Position numbers and translations under genes: made by a program. From Bacillota bacterium (GTDB lineage Bacteria > Bacillota > Limnochordia > DTU087): a stretch of DNA of 37,586 nucleotides. This document shows, in pieces, positions 23,073 to 32,064 of this stretch; the stretch's first letter is position 1; every line of letters begins with the position of its first letter. The stretch lies in contig JAAYSL010000052.1 of assembly GCA_012518315.1 (NCBI GenBank), positions 1 to 37,586 on the forward strand, given 5' to 3'. The notes under the pieces are model-generated. The model was given only the letters and a program-made list of their open reading frames with translations, was not told where the DNA came from and did no database searches.

Positions 23073-25211
23073 CTAGAGTGTCCGTTTCACAGCTTTAAGA
23101 ATATAAGCTTCGATTTCATCGCCTTCCTTGATGTCATTGAAGCGCTCGATACCGATACCACACTCGTAGCCTTGGGTCACTTCCCTGACATCATCCTTAA
23201 ACCTCTTCAGCGATGAAATTGCGCCTTCATGAATAACGACATTGTCCCGCAGCAGTCGTACACGGGCATTGCGGGTGATCTTGCCATCAGTCACATAGCT
23301 ACCTGCCACAACCCCGACATTGGGGACTTTGAAAGTAGCCCGGACAACCACTCGGCCTAACACTTCCTCCACATAGTCAGGCTCCAAGAGCCCTTCCATG
23401 GCTGCCTTCACATCATCGATGGCTGAATAAATCACTCGATAGGTGCGAACATCAACCTTTTCCCATTCAGCCACTCGACTTGCATTGACATCTGGCCGTA
23501 CATTAAATCCAATGATAACCGCATTAGAAGTTGCGGCCAAGTTGACATCCGTCTCTGTTATGCCACCGACGCCACCATGGATTACATTGACTCGCACCTC
23601 ATCGGTACTGAGCTTTTCTAGTGCCTGTCGCACCGCTTCTACCGAGCCCTGTACATCGGCCTTGATGATTAGATTGAGTTCTTTGACTTCACCTTCCTTG
23701 ATCCGCTCAAAAAGGTCATCAAGGGAGATAGGTGTAGACGGCCTAAGCTCAGCTGCCCGTTTTTGCTCCTGCTTTTCTGCAGCGACTTCTCTCGCCAGTC
23801 TCTCATCCTCCAAAGCCACGAGCTCATCCCCGGCCCCGGGCACATCAGAAAGACCAATGACTTCCACCGGAGTGGCTGGTCCGGCCAACTCAACTCTTTT
23901 GCCGGTGGCGTCTGTCATTGCCCTGACTCGCCCGGCTACCGAACCGGCAACAATAGCATCCCCAACCTTCAAAGTCCCGTTATTGATCAATACTGTAGCC
24001 ACAGGCCCTCGGCCTTTATCCAATTTGGCTTCTACAATGGTACCCCTAGCCATCCGATCTGGGTTGGCCTTTAGCTCCCTTAAGTCTGCCACTAGCAAAA
24101 TCATCTCTAGGAGGTCATCGATTCCTTCTCTTTGAAGCGCCGAGATATTGACACATACCGTATCCCCGCCCCACTCTTCTGGTATCAGATTCTGCTCTGC
24201 CAGACTTTGCTTGACACGGTCAGGGTTGGCATCAGGGCGATCCATCTTATTAATAGCCACAATTATCGGTACATCGGCGGCCTGAGCATGACTGATGGCT
24301 TCTTTAGTCTGGGGCATGACACCATCATCTGCAGCCACTACCAAAACAGCTATGTCGGTAACCTGGGCGCCCCGGGACCGCATGGCAGTAAAAGCTTCGT
24401 GTCCGGGTGTATCGAGGAAAGTGATCTTCCTTCCCTGCAGTTCTACCTGATATGCACCGATATGCTGAGTAATACCCCCGGCTTCTTCTTCTGTTACTCT
24501 ACTTTTCCGAATTGCATCTAGGAGAGTCGTTTTGCCGTGATCCACATGACCCATAATTGTTACAATAGGTGGTCGTGGTTTCAGTTTCTCGGGGGGATCC
24601 TCAATATCAGCTAGAGGATCGACAGTCTCCACTTCCATAAGCTTGACCATAAATCCAAAATCTTCAGCAACTGTAGCTGCCGCCTCCCAGCTAATGCTCT
24701 GGGGAACTGTTGCCATTACACCAATACTCATTAGTTTCTTGATAATACTCGTTGCCGGTACACTCATGCGTGCGGCTAATTCCTTGACTGTAATCGACTT
24801 AGGAATCTCTACCTCTCGGGGCTTCTGCACCACCGGGCTACTCTTTCTGGTGGGCTGTGAGCGACGGCCCCCAGGTCGACTGGGACCACCCCGCTGCCTT
24901 TTGGATCTTGGTTTGCTGTGTTGTGTTTTTTCTGGCTTATCTTCTTCTGCCGCCACCTTGACCTTGGGTTTAGCCGTCGGTGTAGGTTTTGCTTTACCAT
25001 TTTCTTTGTCTTTGGTTGAGGCTACCTGTTTGGCTTCTTTCGGTTTCTCTGACTTGCTGGTAAAATGATCCCTAACAAGCACTGCCACATCTGCCTCAAC
25101 AGTGCTCATGTGGTTCTTCACATCAGCACCTAGATCCTGCAAGAACTCTACTAGACGCTTGCTTTTGATACCAATCTCTCGAGCTAGTTCATAGACTCGA
25201 ACTTTTCCCAT
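23073..25211 (-). CDS. infB: Translation initiation factor IF-2
   Basis: This protein of 712 residues carries initiator tRNA to the 30S subunit. The N-terminus has the IF2 N domain ([20 protein letters not shown]), a Lys/Pro-rich linker at about 65-125, and a second IF2 N domain ([20 protein letters not shown]). The GTPase domain starts at about 220 with [19 protein letters not shown]2 to G4 are seen as [22 protein letters not shown] and [11 protein letters not shown]. Domains 2 to 4 follow to the end. AGGGG lies upstream of the ATG; ylxQ is 10 nt before it. Confidence 0.98.
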   Translation of the reverse strand: MGKVRVYELAREIGIKSKRLVEFLQDLGADVKNHMSTVEADVAVLVRDHFTSKSEKPKEAKQVASTKDKENGKAKPTPTAKPKVKVAAEEDKPEKTQHSKPRSKRQRGGPSRPGGRRSQPTRKSSPVVQKPREVEIPKSITVKELAARMSVPATSIIKKLMSIGVMATVPQSISWEAAATVAEDFGFMVKLMEVETVDPLADIEDPPEKLKPRPPIVTIMGHVDHGKTTLLDAIRKSRVTEEEAGGITQHIGAYQVELQGRKITFLDTPGHEAFTAMRSRGAQVTDIAVLVVAADDGVMPQTKEAISHAQAADVPIIVAINKMDRPDANPDRVKQSLAEQNLIPEEWGGDTVCVNISALQREGIDDLLEMILLVADLRELKANPDRMARGTIVEAKLDKGRGPVATVLINNGTLKVGDAIVAGSVAGRVRAMTDATGKRVELAGPATPVEVIGLSDVPGAGDELVALEDERLAREVAAEKQEQKRAAELRPSTPISLDDLFERIKEGEVKELNLIIKADVQGSVEAVRQALEKLSTDEVRVNVIHGGVGGITETDVNLAATSNAVIIGFNVRPDVNASRVAEWEKVDVRTYRVIYSAIDDVKAAMEGLLEPDYVEEVLGRVVVRATFKVPNVGVVAGSYVTDGKITRNARVRLLRDNVVIHEGAISSLKRFKDDVREVTQGYECGIGIERFNDIKEGDEIEAYILKAVKRTL

Positions 25212-25221
25212 ACCATCACCC

Positions 25222-25569
25222 CTAGCTGTGATCCGCTGTTTCCTCTACTCTTCCATTGGTACTCTCTGCCTCCGTTATCCAAGTATTCGCTGCCTCCATA
25301 ATTGCCTCGGCCATTCCCGCCTCCATTATGCAAAGAACAGCTCGGGCCGATTTCCCGATGGCCCCTCCCAATTGTTCCCTAGTTCCCACCTGTATCACCG
25401 GCACTCTTCTAGCCGCTTTCAGGAAGGTCTGTTTTGTCCCATCGCTCCCATCTGTAGCAAGAACTACTAGGTGCACTCCTCCCCTCCTTAGCGCGGCCAG
25501 GCAACCATTATATCCAGATACCAGGTTGCCACTGGCTTGGGCAAAACCCAAAAGACTCAAGAATCTCAC
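25222..25569 (-). CDS. ylxQ: YlxQ-like L7Ae/L30e/S12e-family RNA-binding protein
   Basis: This protein of 115 residues has an L7Ae-type fold. It reads [20 protein letters not shown], then [20 protein letters not shown] and [20 protein letters not shown]. YlxQ proteins bind RNA, possibly kink-turns, but the precise role is not settled. The C-terminal 25 residues are a polar tail. It starts at a GTG overlapping the ylxR stop by 4 nt (GTGA) and is 10 nt before infB, the standard place. Confidence 0.9.
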   Translation of the reverse strand: MRFLSLLGFAQASGNLVSGYNGCLAALRRGGVHLVVLATDGSDGTKQTFLKAARRVPVIQVGTREQLGGAIGKSARAVLCIMEAGMAEAIMEAANTWITEAESTNGRVEETADHS

Positions 25570-25838
25570 TTGTCTCTCCCCAATTCATCCCGCAACCTGT
25601 CGATTACCTCCGGGCTAATGGTTATATCCAGTGCCCTCTCTAGCTGCTTTTTTCTAAAGGCCTGTTCCACGCAAGACTCATCGGTGCACACATAAGCACC
25701 TCGACCAGATCGTTTCCCGGTAAAATCAAGCAAAACATCCCCTTCAGGGGTTCGTACAATCCGAACCAAATCTCGTTTGGGACGCACGGTGCGACAGCCA
25801 ATACAGGTTCTTTGGGGAATCTTGCGTTTTCTTTGCAC
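25566..25838 (-). CDS. ylxR: YlxR family RNA-binding protein
   Basis: This protein of 90 residues has the YlxR pattern RKIPQRTCIGCRTVRPKRDL, then TGKRSGRGAYVCTDESCVEQ. The cysteines are C12, C15 and later C residues. YlxR is a small basic protein encoded between nusA and infB; it is reported to interact with RNase P in some bacteria. The start is GTG 25838, with AGGAG 9 nt upstream. It lies 36 nt after nusA. Confidence 0.92.
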   Translation of the reverse strand: MQRKRKIPQRTCIGCRTVRPKRDLVRIVRTPEGDVLLDFTGKRSGRGAYVCTDESCVEQAFRKKQLERALDITISPEVIDRLRDELGRDK

Positions 25839-25874
25839 CCATCATCACTCCTATAGAACCCTAATTGGGGAGGG

Positions 25875-27659
25875 CTAGTCACCAAGCTCCCGACGTAGGT
25901 CGGCAAAATCCTTAACAACTTTCGTAAATGGGTCTTTCTTTCCCTTAGAAGAGGTCTTTTTTGCCCCCTCTTCTGGCTTCTCACCATCTAGGTCTAAACG
26001 TCCTGCCAAAGTGAAGCCACTCTCATCATCTTCCAAGCCAGCAACATAGTGAGAGACCTTGGCATGCTGTTGGTGCTCGTCTTTGGTGAACAGGCTAGGC
26101 AAGGGTTCCTCTTCAATTAGTTCCTCTTCTAGTAAGGACTCTAGTTCCTGTTTCCGCACTTTTCGACTTCTTGTCTTGCCAGGCGCAGCTGCCACCTTGG
26201 GAACCCGCTTCGGTCGGAGTGTTTCCTCATCCAAAAGCTCCTCTATATCACTATCTTCTTCAAGGTCTTCATCTTCGCTTCCCATTTCCCCATCCTCGGC
26301 ATCTTCATCCCCGGCCACCTTTGCTTCATGGGGGGACAGCTCCGCTTCCGATTCGTCATCTATTGGCATTTCATCATCGGCCACATCTCGAGGTGCATCT
26401 ACTGTTGATGCCTCCACTGACACCTCGCTGTGTTCCCCAGCGACATCAGTCTCCCCTTCCTCATCCTGAACTGTATCTAGTTCATGGACTTCTTTTGCCT
26501 CAAGGGTTTCGGTTTCAGCCTGGGCCACAAGATCTAGCTCTTCATCTGCCTGCTCTGGCTTGGTGAGTCCATCATCTTCCGGATCTTTGGGTGTGGCCCG
26601 CTCGAAGGCTTCCTTGGCCAAGATCTGAGCCATCTGCTCTTGACTCTTGATATCTATCCTCCACCCTGTTAAGCGAGCGGCTAGACGAGCATTTTGACCT
26701 TCCTTACCGATAGCTAAGGACAGATGATTATCCGGCACTACGGCTCTGGCTGTTTTCGTTGTCTCATCGAGGTAAACCCTGACTACTTTCGCTGGACTGA
26801 GGGCATTTGCAACAAACTCATCTGTTAATGCTGCCCAAGGTATGATATCAATTTTCTCGCCTTTTAACTCAGAAACAACAGCCTGAACCCGCATACCCCG
26901 CGGTCCGACACAGGCACCAACTGGATCGACATTTTGATCCCGAGAAGACACAGCCACTTTCGATCGAGCACCAGCTTCCCGGGCTACCGCCCTGATCTCA
27001 ACAGTGCCATCATAGATCTCCGGTACTTCCATCTCGAACAAGCGGGATACCAGGCCTGGATGTGTCCGAGAAACACAGACCTGGGGTCCCTTACTTGTTT
27101 GCCTAACTTCAGAGATATAGACTTTGAGCCTAGCTCCTTGGGAATGAGAATCACCGGGCATTTGATCCGTAGGTCCCAAAACGGCCTCCACTTTCCCCAG
27201 ATCGATAATCACATTGCGATGATCCCAACGCTGGACGATACCGGTAACCGCATCTCCTTCTCGGTTGCTAAACTCTTCGTAGATGAGCGCTCGCTCAGCT
27301 TCACGAATCCTTTGGATGACCACCTGTTTGGCGGTCTGAGCTGCTATGCGACCAAAATCACTGGGGGTTACCTCAACTTCAATCACATCATCGAGCTGAT
27401 AATTAGGATCGATCTCTTTGGCCTCGTTTAGGCCAATTTGGGTAGTCTCGTCAACCGCATCTTCAACTATGATCTTCCGGGCATAGACATTGATCTCCCC
27501 TGTCTTTTCATCAACTTCCACCCGGACATTTTGGGATGTGCCATAGTTGCGTTTGTAAGCCGACGTGATGGCCGCCTCAATGGCCTCCAAGATGATTTCT
27601 TTAGTAATGCCCCGCTCCTTCTCTAACTCATTTAGAGCGCTCATCACTTCGAGATTCAT
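25875..27659 (-). CDS. nusA: Transcription termination/antitermination protein NusA with long acidic tail
   Basis: This protein of 594 residues is far longer than the usual 350-400 of Firmicutes NusA. Residues 1-345 are a complete NusA. The N-terminal RNAP-binding domain is followed by S1 (DAVTGIVQRWDHRNVIIDLG), KH1 (VDPVGACVGPRGMRVQAVVS) and KH2 (LSLAIGKEGQNARLAARLTG). Residues about 350-540 are a low-complexity acidic region with runs such as DEDAEDGEMGSEDEDLEED. The last 60 residues change to a mixed basic segment ending KKDPFTKVVKDFADLRRELG. NusA slows or stabilises paused RNA polymerase and promotes hairpin termination. AGGAGGG lies 8 nt before the ATG. The frame of the tail is unbroken and in operon with rimP and ylxR. 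Confidence 0.97.
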   Translation of the reverse strand: MNLEVMSALNELEKERGITKEIILEAIEAAITSAYKRNYGTSQNVRVEVDEKTGEINVYARKIIVEDAVDETTQIGLNEAKEIDPNYQLDDVIEVEVTPSDFGRIAAQTAKQVVIQRIREAERALIYEEFSNREGDAVTGIVQRWDHRNVIIDLGKVEAVLGPTDQMPGDSHSQGARLKVYISEVRQTSKGPQVCVSRTHPGLVSRLFEMEVPEIYDGTVEIRAVAREAGARSKVAVSSRDQNVDPVGACVGPRGMRVQAVVSELKGEKIDIIPWAALTDEFVANALSPAKVVRVYLDETTKTARAVVPDNHLSLAIGKEGQNARLAARLTGWRIDIKSQEQMAQILAKEAFERATPKDPEDDGLTKPEQADEELDLVAQAETETLEAKEVHELDTVQDEEGETDVAGEHSEVSVEASTVDAPRDVADDEMPIDDESEAELSPHEAKVAGDEDAEDGEMGSEDEDLEEDSDIEELLDEETLRPKRVPKVAAAPGKTRSRKVRKQELESLLEEELIEEEPLPSLFTKDEHQQHAKVSHYVAGLEDDESGFTLAGRLDLDGEKPEEGAKKTSSKGKKDPFTKVVKDFADLRRELGD

Positions 27660-27681
27660 TTAAGTGCCCTCCTGTTTCCCG

Positions 27682-28146
27682 CTAGAACTCGATAGCCAGA
27701 TTGGCTTTAGCCACCTGGTCCCGAGGAATCTTGACAATTTCTTCTTCAATTTCAAGCAATACCGCACCATCTTTCAGGCCAGCCAATCGTCCTTCCCACA
27801 TTTTCCGTCCTTGGATGGGTGCATAGGTCTTGACGTGAACCAAACGTCCCTTGAACCTCTCAAAGTGAGCATCTTGTGTCAGCGGTCTTTCTAGACCGGG
27901 TGAAGATACCTCCAGTGAATAGCTGCCTGGTATAGGGTCAGCGTTATCAAGACTTGAGCTTAGTCGGCGACTGACCTTCTCGCAATCCTCAAGACCAACA
28001 CCACCTTCTTTGTCAATGAACACCCGGAGAACCCAATCAGGCCCCTCTTTGCCATACTCCACATCGACTAACTCAAGCTCTGGGTAGTCCACTAAGATCT
28101 CTTCCGTTAGCTGGGCGGTGATGGTCTCCACATCTTGCCGTCCCAT
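27682..28146 (-). CDS. rimP: Ribosome maturation factor RimP
   Basis: This protein of 154 residues helps assemble the 30S subunit. It has the RimP N domain (LVDVEYGKEGPDWVLRVFID, KEGGVGLEDCEKVSRRLSSS) and the motif SYSLEVSSPGLERPLTQDAH. An SH3-like C-domain follows (GRLAGLKDGAVLLEIEEEIV). I choose ATG 28146, which has GAGGG 8 nt upstream, over ATG 28161, which has no such site. It is the first gene of the nusA-infB operon and follows a roughly 250-nt leader. It lies 22 nt before nusA. Confidence 0.95.
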   Translation of the reverse strand: MGRQDVETITAQLTEEILVDYPELELVDVEYGKEGPDWVLRVFIDKEGGVGLEDCEKVSRRLSSSLDNADPIPGSYSLEVSSPGLERPLTQDAHFERFKGRLVHVKTYAPIQGRKMWEGRLAGLKDGAVLLEIEEEIVKIPRDQVAKANLAIEF

Positions 28147-28399
28147 AACCTCATCCCTCATTTCTGAATATGTACACTGCGCAGGCCATTGGTCACCATT
28201 AGTCTATGTAAGGCACCTAGTGCCTCAAACATCTAGGAGAATAAGCCTGAAAAGCTTTCTCCCCTAGCCTGCTATTCTACCCCTCTTATTGCGAAAGAGT
28301 GGGAATCACCCACTCTTCCTAGATACGCTACGTAAAAACAACATTAGAGCAAAATGCGTCTTACCAGAGAAAGAACGAGAATGCGGCGCGGCATTCTCC
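28147..28399 (-). promoter_or_regulatory. Structured 5' leader of the rimP-nusA-infB operon
   Basis: This is most of the 347-nt stretch between rimP and polC, and it contains no gene. From the predicted start near 28399 the RNA would begin with a hairpin, GAGAATGC/GCATTCTC (28398-28377, 8-bp stem, 6-nt loop). A second follows, AAGAGTGGG/CCCACTCTT (28317-28295, 9-bp stem, 5-nt loop), then an imperfect hairpin between CTAGGGGAGAAAGC and GCTTATTCTCCTAG (28266-28232). A small AGGCAC/GTGCCT stem follows. None has a full T-run. NusA is known to control its own operon in several bacteria, so a NusA-responsive leader is plausible. No known riboswitch or tRNA is recognised. Confidence 0.45.
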
Positions 28400-28405
28400 A
28401 AGCAC

Positions 28406-28434
28406 AGTATACCACTTTACCACGTCATTGACAA
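28406..28434 (-). promoter_or_regulatory. Sigma-A promoter of the rimP-nusA-infB operon
   Basis: On the minus strand TTGTCA (28434-28429) and TATACT (28411-28406) have a 17-bp spacer, each one mismatch from consensus. It lies 60 nt downstream of the polC stop. Confidence 0.75.
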
Positions 28435-28478
28435 GACCCCGAAAACGCACCCGCCCAGCCAATATACCCCACTTTACC
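28412..28478 (-). repeat. Two copies of GGTAAAGTGG around the rimP promoter
   Basis: The 10-bp word GGTAAAGTGG occurs on the minus strand at 28421-28412, inside the promoter spacer and touching the -10, and at 28478-28469. Each copy is followed within 0-2 nt by TATA. The copies are 57 nt apart. They could be operator sites or a duplicated promoter fragment; the second copy has no matching -35. Confidence 0.4.
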
Positions 28479-28493
28479 CTATCCTTATGATTG

Positions 28494-31400
28494 TCAGAAC
28501 AAAGACAGCTGGGCTGTTTCTGGGAGCCCTTCCAGTGCACCATACAAGGCTAGGGTCTCCAGTGCTGTTCGACTTACCCCACACCTTCGGCGAATATCCT
28601 CCCAAGAAGTAAAGGCGGCCTCCTTGCGACCTTGGGCTAGAGTAAGTGCCGCCGCTTCACCCACTCCTGGGACAGCAGCAAGGGGAGGCACGAGGCTTTG
28701 GCCTTCGATTAAGAACCGAGTAGGATGTGATTGGTAGATATCAACCGGCTGAAAGACCACTCCCCGCAGCATGGCCTCCAGGACAACCTCGGCAACCACG
28801 AGCACATTTCTTTCTTTGGCAGTAGCCCCATGGCCCTTTTCTGTGATCTCTTGAATGATCTCCCGCACACCGGCCAGGCCATTGCTAGTCAGCCGTACTT
28901 CAAAGCTATCTGCACGCACAGAGAAATAGGCTGCGTAAAAGGCCAAGGGATAATGTACTTTGAAGTAAGCTATGCGAAAGGCCATGGTTACATAAGCCAC
29001 TGCGTGGGCCTTGGGAAACAAGTAACTGATTTTCTTGCAAGAACCAAGATACCATTCAGGTACTCCCACGTCTTTCATAGCTTGAATATCCTCTGCCCTA
29101 AGCCCCCTACCTTTGCGCACTCTTTCCATGATCTGGAAGGCTAACTGTGGCTCCATACCTAGTTGAATCAGGTAATTCATGATGTCATCTCTGGTGGCAA
29201 CGGCCTGGCTAAGATCAGCTATGTCTTCTCGAATTAGATCTTGAGCATTGTTGGCCCAGACATTGGTGCCATGGGAGAATCCACTAATTCGAACAAGCTC
29301 ACCGAAGGTAGTTGGCCGGGTCTCCTCCAGCATTTGGCGGACAAAGCGGGTACCAAATTCCGGAATGCCCAGGGTCCCCACATCGGTGCCTATGTCCTCG
29401 GCAGTGACACCAAGTCCTTCTACCCCGGAGAAGATGGACATTGTCTTCGGATCATCAAGGGGTATCTTAAGGGCATCGATGCCTGTGGCATCCTCTAGCA
29501 TTTTGATCATGGTTGGGTCATCATGCCCGAGGATATCTAATTTGACCAACTGCTCACTAATCGCGTTATAGTCAAAGTGGGTAGTGATGATCCCGCCTTT
29601 GGCATCATTAGCCGGATGCTGTACTGGCGTAAACTCGTTAATGTCATGCCCTTGGGGCACCACAATCATACCACCTGGATGCTGACCGGTGGTGCGCCGC
29701 ACACCTGTACAACCCCTGACTAGTCGATTGATCTCAGCCGATCGGGCCGTTTTGCCCTTGCTTTCCAAATACTTTCGCACAAAGCCATAACTAGTCTTCT
29801 CTGCTAAAGTGCCAATGGTACCCGCCCGAAATACATAGTCAGAGCCGAACAACTCCTCGGTATACCTATGGACGACACTTTGGTATTCCCCAGAGAAGTT
29901 GAGGTCTATATCCGGCACTTTCTCACCGTGAAAGCCCAGAAAAACCTCAAATGGTATATCAAAACCAAGTTTATGGTACTGTTCCCCACATTCACATTGT
30001 CGATCCGGTAGATCAACACCGGCCTCCACCGAGCCATCGGTGAAAAACTGGAAATCATGGCATTGGGGGCAGATATAATGAGGAGGTAGGGGGTTAACCT
30101 CTGTTACCCCACATAAGGTGGCAACTAGGGAGGAACCCACAGAGCCTCGGGAACCAACTAGATAACCATCATCTAGGGATTTCTTCACTAGCTTGTGTGC
30201 AATCAGATAAAGGACTGAAAACCCATTACCTACAATGGCATTTAGCTCCTTTTCAATCCGCTCTCTGACAATATCCGGTAATGGATCACCATAGAGCTGG
30301 CGGGCACTAGCATAGGTCATCTCCACAACCTGCTCTTCGGCACCTTCGATCTCGGGAGCATACAAACCATCTGGAACTGGCTGTAGCTCGTCAATCATGT
30401 CCGCTATTCGGCGAGGTCCGTCAATTACAACCTCCGCAGCGGTTGCCTCTCCAAGGTAGGCAAATTCCTCTAGCATCTCCCCAGTAGTCCGGAAGAACAA
30501 AGGTGCTTGTCTTTCCGCATCCTCATATCCTTGTCCGGCCATGAGTATGCGGCGATATACTTCGTCCCATGGCTGCAGGTAATGGACATCACAGGTTGCC
30601 ACCACCGGTTTGTCCAGCTGTTTGCCTAGCTCCGCCAGGCGACTGTTGATCTTCTCCAAGTCATCCTGTGATGATACCTTCTCTCCCACCAAAAAGGCGT
30701 TATTACCCAGAGGCTGGATCTCCAAGTAATCATAGAATGAAGCGATTCTGGCTAGCTCTTGCTCGTTGGCTCCATTTAGGCAAGCTTGGTACAACTCACC
30801 GGCTTCACATGCCGAACCAAGTAAAAGACCATCTCTATATTCCTCTATGAGTCTGCGGGGTAGCCGTGGACGGCGATAGAAATACTTGAGGTGAGACAAG
30901 GAGACCAGTTTGTATAGGTTACATAGGCCCCGCTGATTTTGGGCCAGAAGCACAATATGGTAGGAGGGAGCTTTCGGATCTTCCCCATCAATGAGGTAGC
31001 CTTCCATACCATAGATTACCTTGATCCCGGCCCGTTTACCCGCTTGGTGAGCCTCGGGGAATGCCTGCACAACACCATGATCGGTAATGGCAATAGCTGT
31101 ATGACCCCAGCTAGCTGCTAACCGAATTACCTCACCGACCTCTACAGTCCCATCCATTGCTGACATTTTGGTATGTAGATGTAGCTCAACCCGCCTTAGG
31201 GCCGCATCATCTCGACGAACGAGCTCTTCTGGAGGTTCGCATCTTTGTAGATCATAAGGTAGCATGGTCAGTTCCTGAGTGTATCGATCCCACTGAATGG
31301 GGCCCCGAGCACAGATCCATAAGCCTTTGGCCAAATCCGCGGCAAGTCTGGGACTATCTTCATTCTCAAATAACTTGAGTGTAATAGAATCGCCATAATC

Positions 31401-32051
31401 GCAAATATCAATTTGCACTAGCCGCCGTCCACTCCGCAGCTCCTTTTCATCTATGTGAATGACCTCTCCAGCCACTACATAGGATCTTTCTTCATCGGTA
31501 ATGAGGGCTATCGGTCTAGGTTCTTCCCTAATCCGGCGCCCTCTTAGGAGTTGGTTATTGTCAGTCTGATTGGCTGAGTCATTTGCTAACGGAGTTTCCT
31601 CCATTGTTCGGGCTGCATGTTCCATGACGAAAGACATATACGTAGCTTCATCGGCAGATAGTAGCTCCGCCCCAGAAACCGCATCATGCCCTTCCTCTGT
31701 CTTTGCCGGAGCATCAGATCCCGAAGCTTTGATATCATCTGCAGATTCAAAGGAAATGGAACGCACCCCGGGAAGTACAGCTACCAATGATTTGCTTAAC
31801 TGGTCCAGTTCGTCGGGGCACAAATCGCTGGCAGAGGCCAAGCAGATTCTCCAGGCTTGGCGCTTGGCATGAACCAAAACCTTTTCTACAATAGCGTGGG
31901 CGGCTGTTCCTTCACACATAACCGGAAGCCTCGCCGCCCTCAGGAAATCTGATAGACATTGACCCCTAGCCTGGGGAGTGATCATGTATACAGTTGCATT
32001 GCTATCCACTTGCAGAACCCTTTCCAGTTCCATTGCCACTTCCATTGCCAC
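28494..32051 (-). CDS. polC: DNA polymerase III PolC-type alpha subunit lacking the DnaQ-like exonuclease domain
   Basis: This 1185-residue protein is PolC by order and motifs. It has an N-terminal domain, an OB fold at about 185-275, and a PHP domain from about 288 (ELHLHTKMSAMDGTVEVGEV, then AITDHGVVQAFPEAH). The zinc knuckle CPQCHD...CECGEQYH lies at about 659-690. Catalytic aspartates are in KVPDIDLNFSGEYQ at about 713-725 and LVKLDILGHDDPTMI at about 840. The clamp-binding end is QLSLF. Bacillus PolC has about 1437 residues because a 3'-5' exonuclease of 170-190 residues (start VVFDVETTGL) is inserted in the PHP domain after YGMEANL. Here YGMEGYLIDGEDPKAPSYHI passes straight into VLLAQNQRGLCNLYKLVSLS with no exonuclease. 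The start is GTG 32051; ATG 32045 and 32033 are alternatives, none with a good ribosome site. Confidence 0.95.
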   Translation of the reverse strand: MAMEVAMELERVLQVDSNATVYMITPQARGQCLSDFLRAARLPVMCEGTAAHAIVEKVLVHAKRQAWRICLASASDLCPDELDQLSKSLVAVLPGVRSISFESADDIKASGSDAPAKTEEGHDAVSGAELLSADEATYMSFVMEHAARTMEETPLANDSANQTDNNQLLRGRRIREEPRPIALITDEERSYVVAGEVIHIDEKELRSGRRLVQIDICDYGDSITLKLFENEDSPRLAADLAKGLWICARGPIQWDRYTQELTMLPYDLQRCEPPEELVRRDDAALRRVELHLHTKMSAMDGTVEVGEVIRLAASWGHTAIAITDHGVVQAFPEAHQAGKRAGIKVIYGMEGYLIDGEDPKAPSYHIVLLAQNQRGLCNLYKLVSLSHLKYFYRRPRLPRRLIEEYRDGLLLGSACEAGELYQACLNGANEQELARIASFYDYLEIQPLGNNAFLVGEKVSSQDDLEKINSRLAELGKQLDKPVVATCDVHYLQPWDEVYRRILMAGQGYEDAERQAPLFFRTTGEMLEEFAYLGEATAAEVVIDGPRRIADMIDELQPVPDGLYAPEIEGAEEQVVEMTYASARQLYGDPLPDIVRERIEKELNAIVGNGFSVLYLIAHKLVKKSLDDGYLVGSRGSVGSSLVATLCGVTEVNPLPPHYICPQCHDFQFFTDGSVEAGVDLPDRQCECGEQYHKLGFDIPFEVFLGFHGEKVPDIDLNFSGEYQSVVHRYTEELFGSDYVFRAGTIGTLAEKTSYGFVRKYLESKGKTARSAEINRLVRGCTGVRRTTGQHPGGMIVVPQGHDINEFTPVQHPANDAKGGIITTHFDYNAISEQLVKLDILGHDDPTMIKMLEDATGIDALKIPLDDPKTMSIFSGVEGLGVTAEDIGTDVGTLGIPEFGTRFVRQMLEETRPTTFGELVRISGFSHGTNVWANNAQDLIREDIADLSQAVATRDDIMNYLIQLGMEPQLAFQIMERVRKGRGLRAEDIQAMKDVGVPEWYLGSCKKISYLFPKAHAVAYVTMAFRIAYFKVHYPLAFYAAYFSVRADSFEVRLTSNGLAGVREIIQEITEKGHGATAKERNVLVVAEVVLEAMLRGVVFQPVDIYQSHPTRFLIEGQSLVPPLAAVPGVGEAAALTLAQGRKEAAFTSWEDIRRRCGVSRTALETLALYGALEGLPETAQLSLF

Positions 32052-32064
32052 ATGGAGAGATGCG

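Noticed and set aside
23443-24135. Long plus-strand open frame of 230 codons opposite infB
   Set aside because: It lies wholly antisense to the GTPase domain of IF-2, has no ribosome site or recognisable motif, and mirrors the codon bias of the minus-strand gene.
26059-26566. Two overlapping plus-strand frames rich in Ser or Pro/His opposite nusA
   Set aside because: They are the complement of the acidic, low-complexity tail of NusA; the repeats reflect GAT/GAA codons read from the other strand.
28406-28440. MraZ-type box formed by GTGG repeats near the rimP promoter
   Set aside because: The GTGG units are 8 bp apart, not the 10 bp expected for MraZ, and only two are present.
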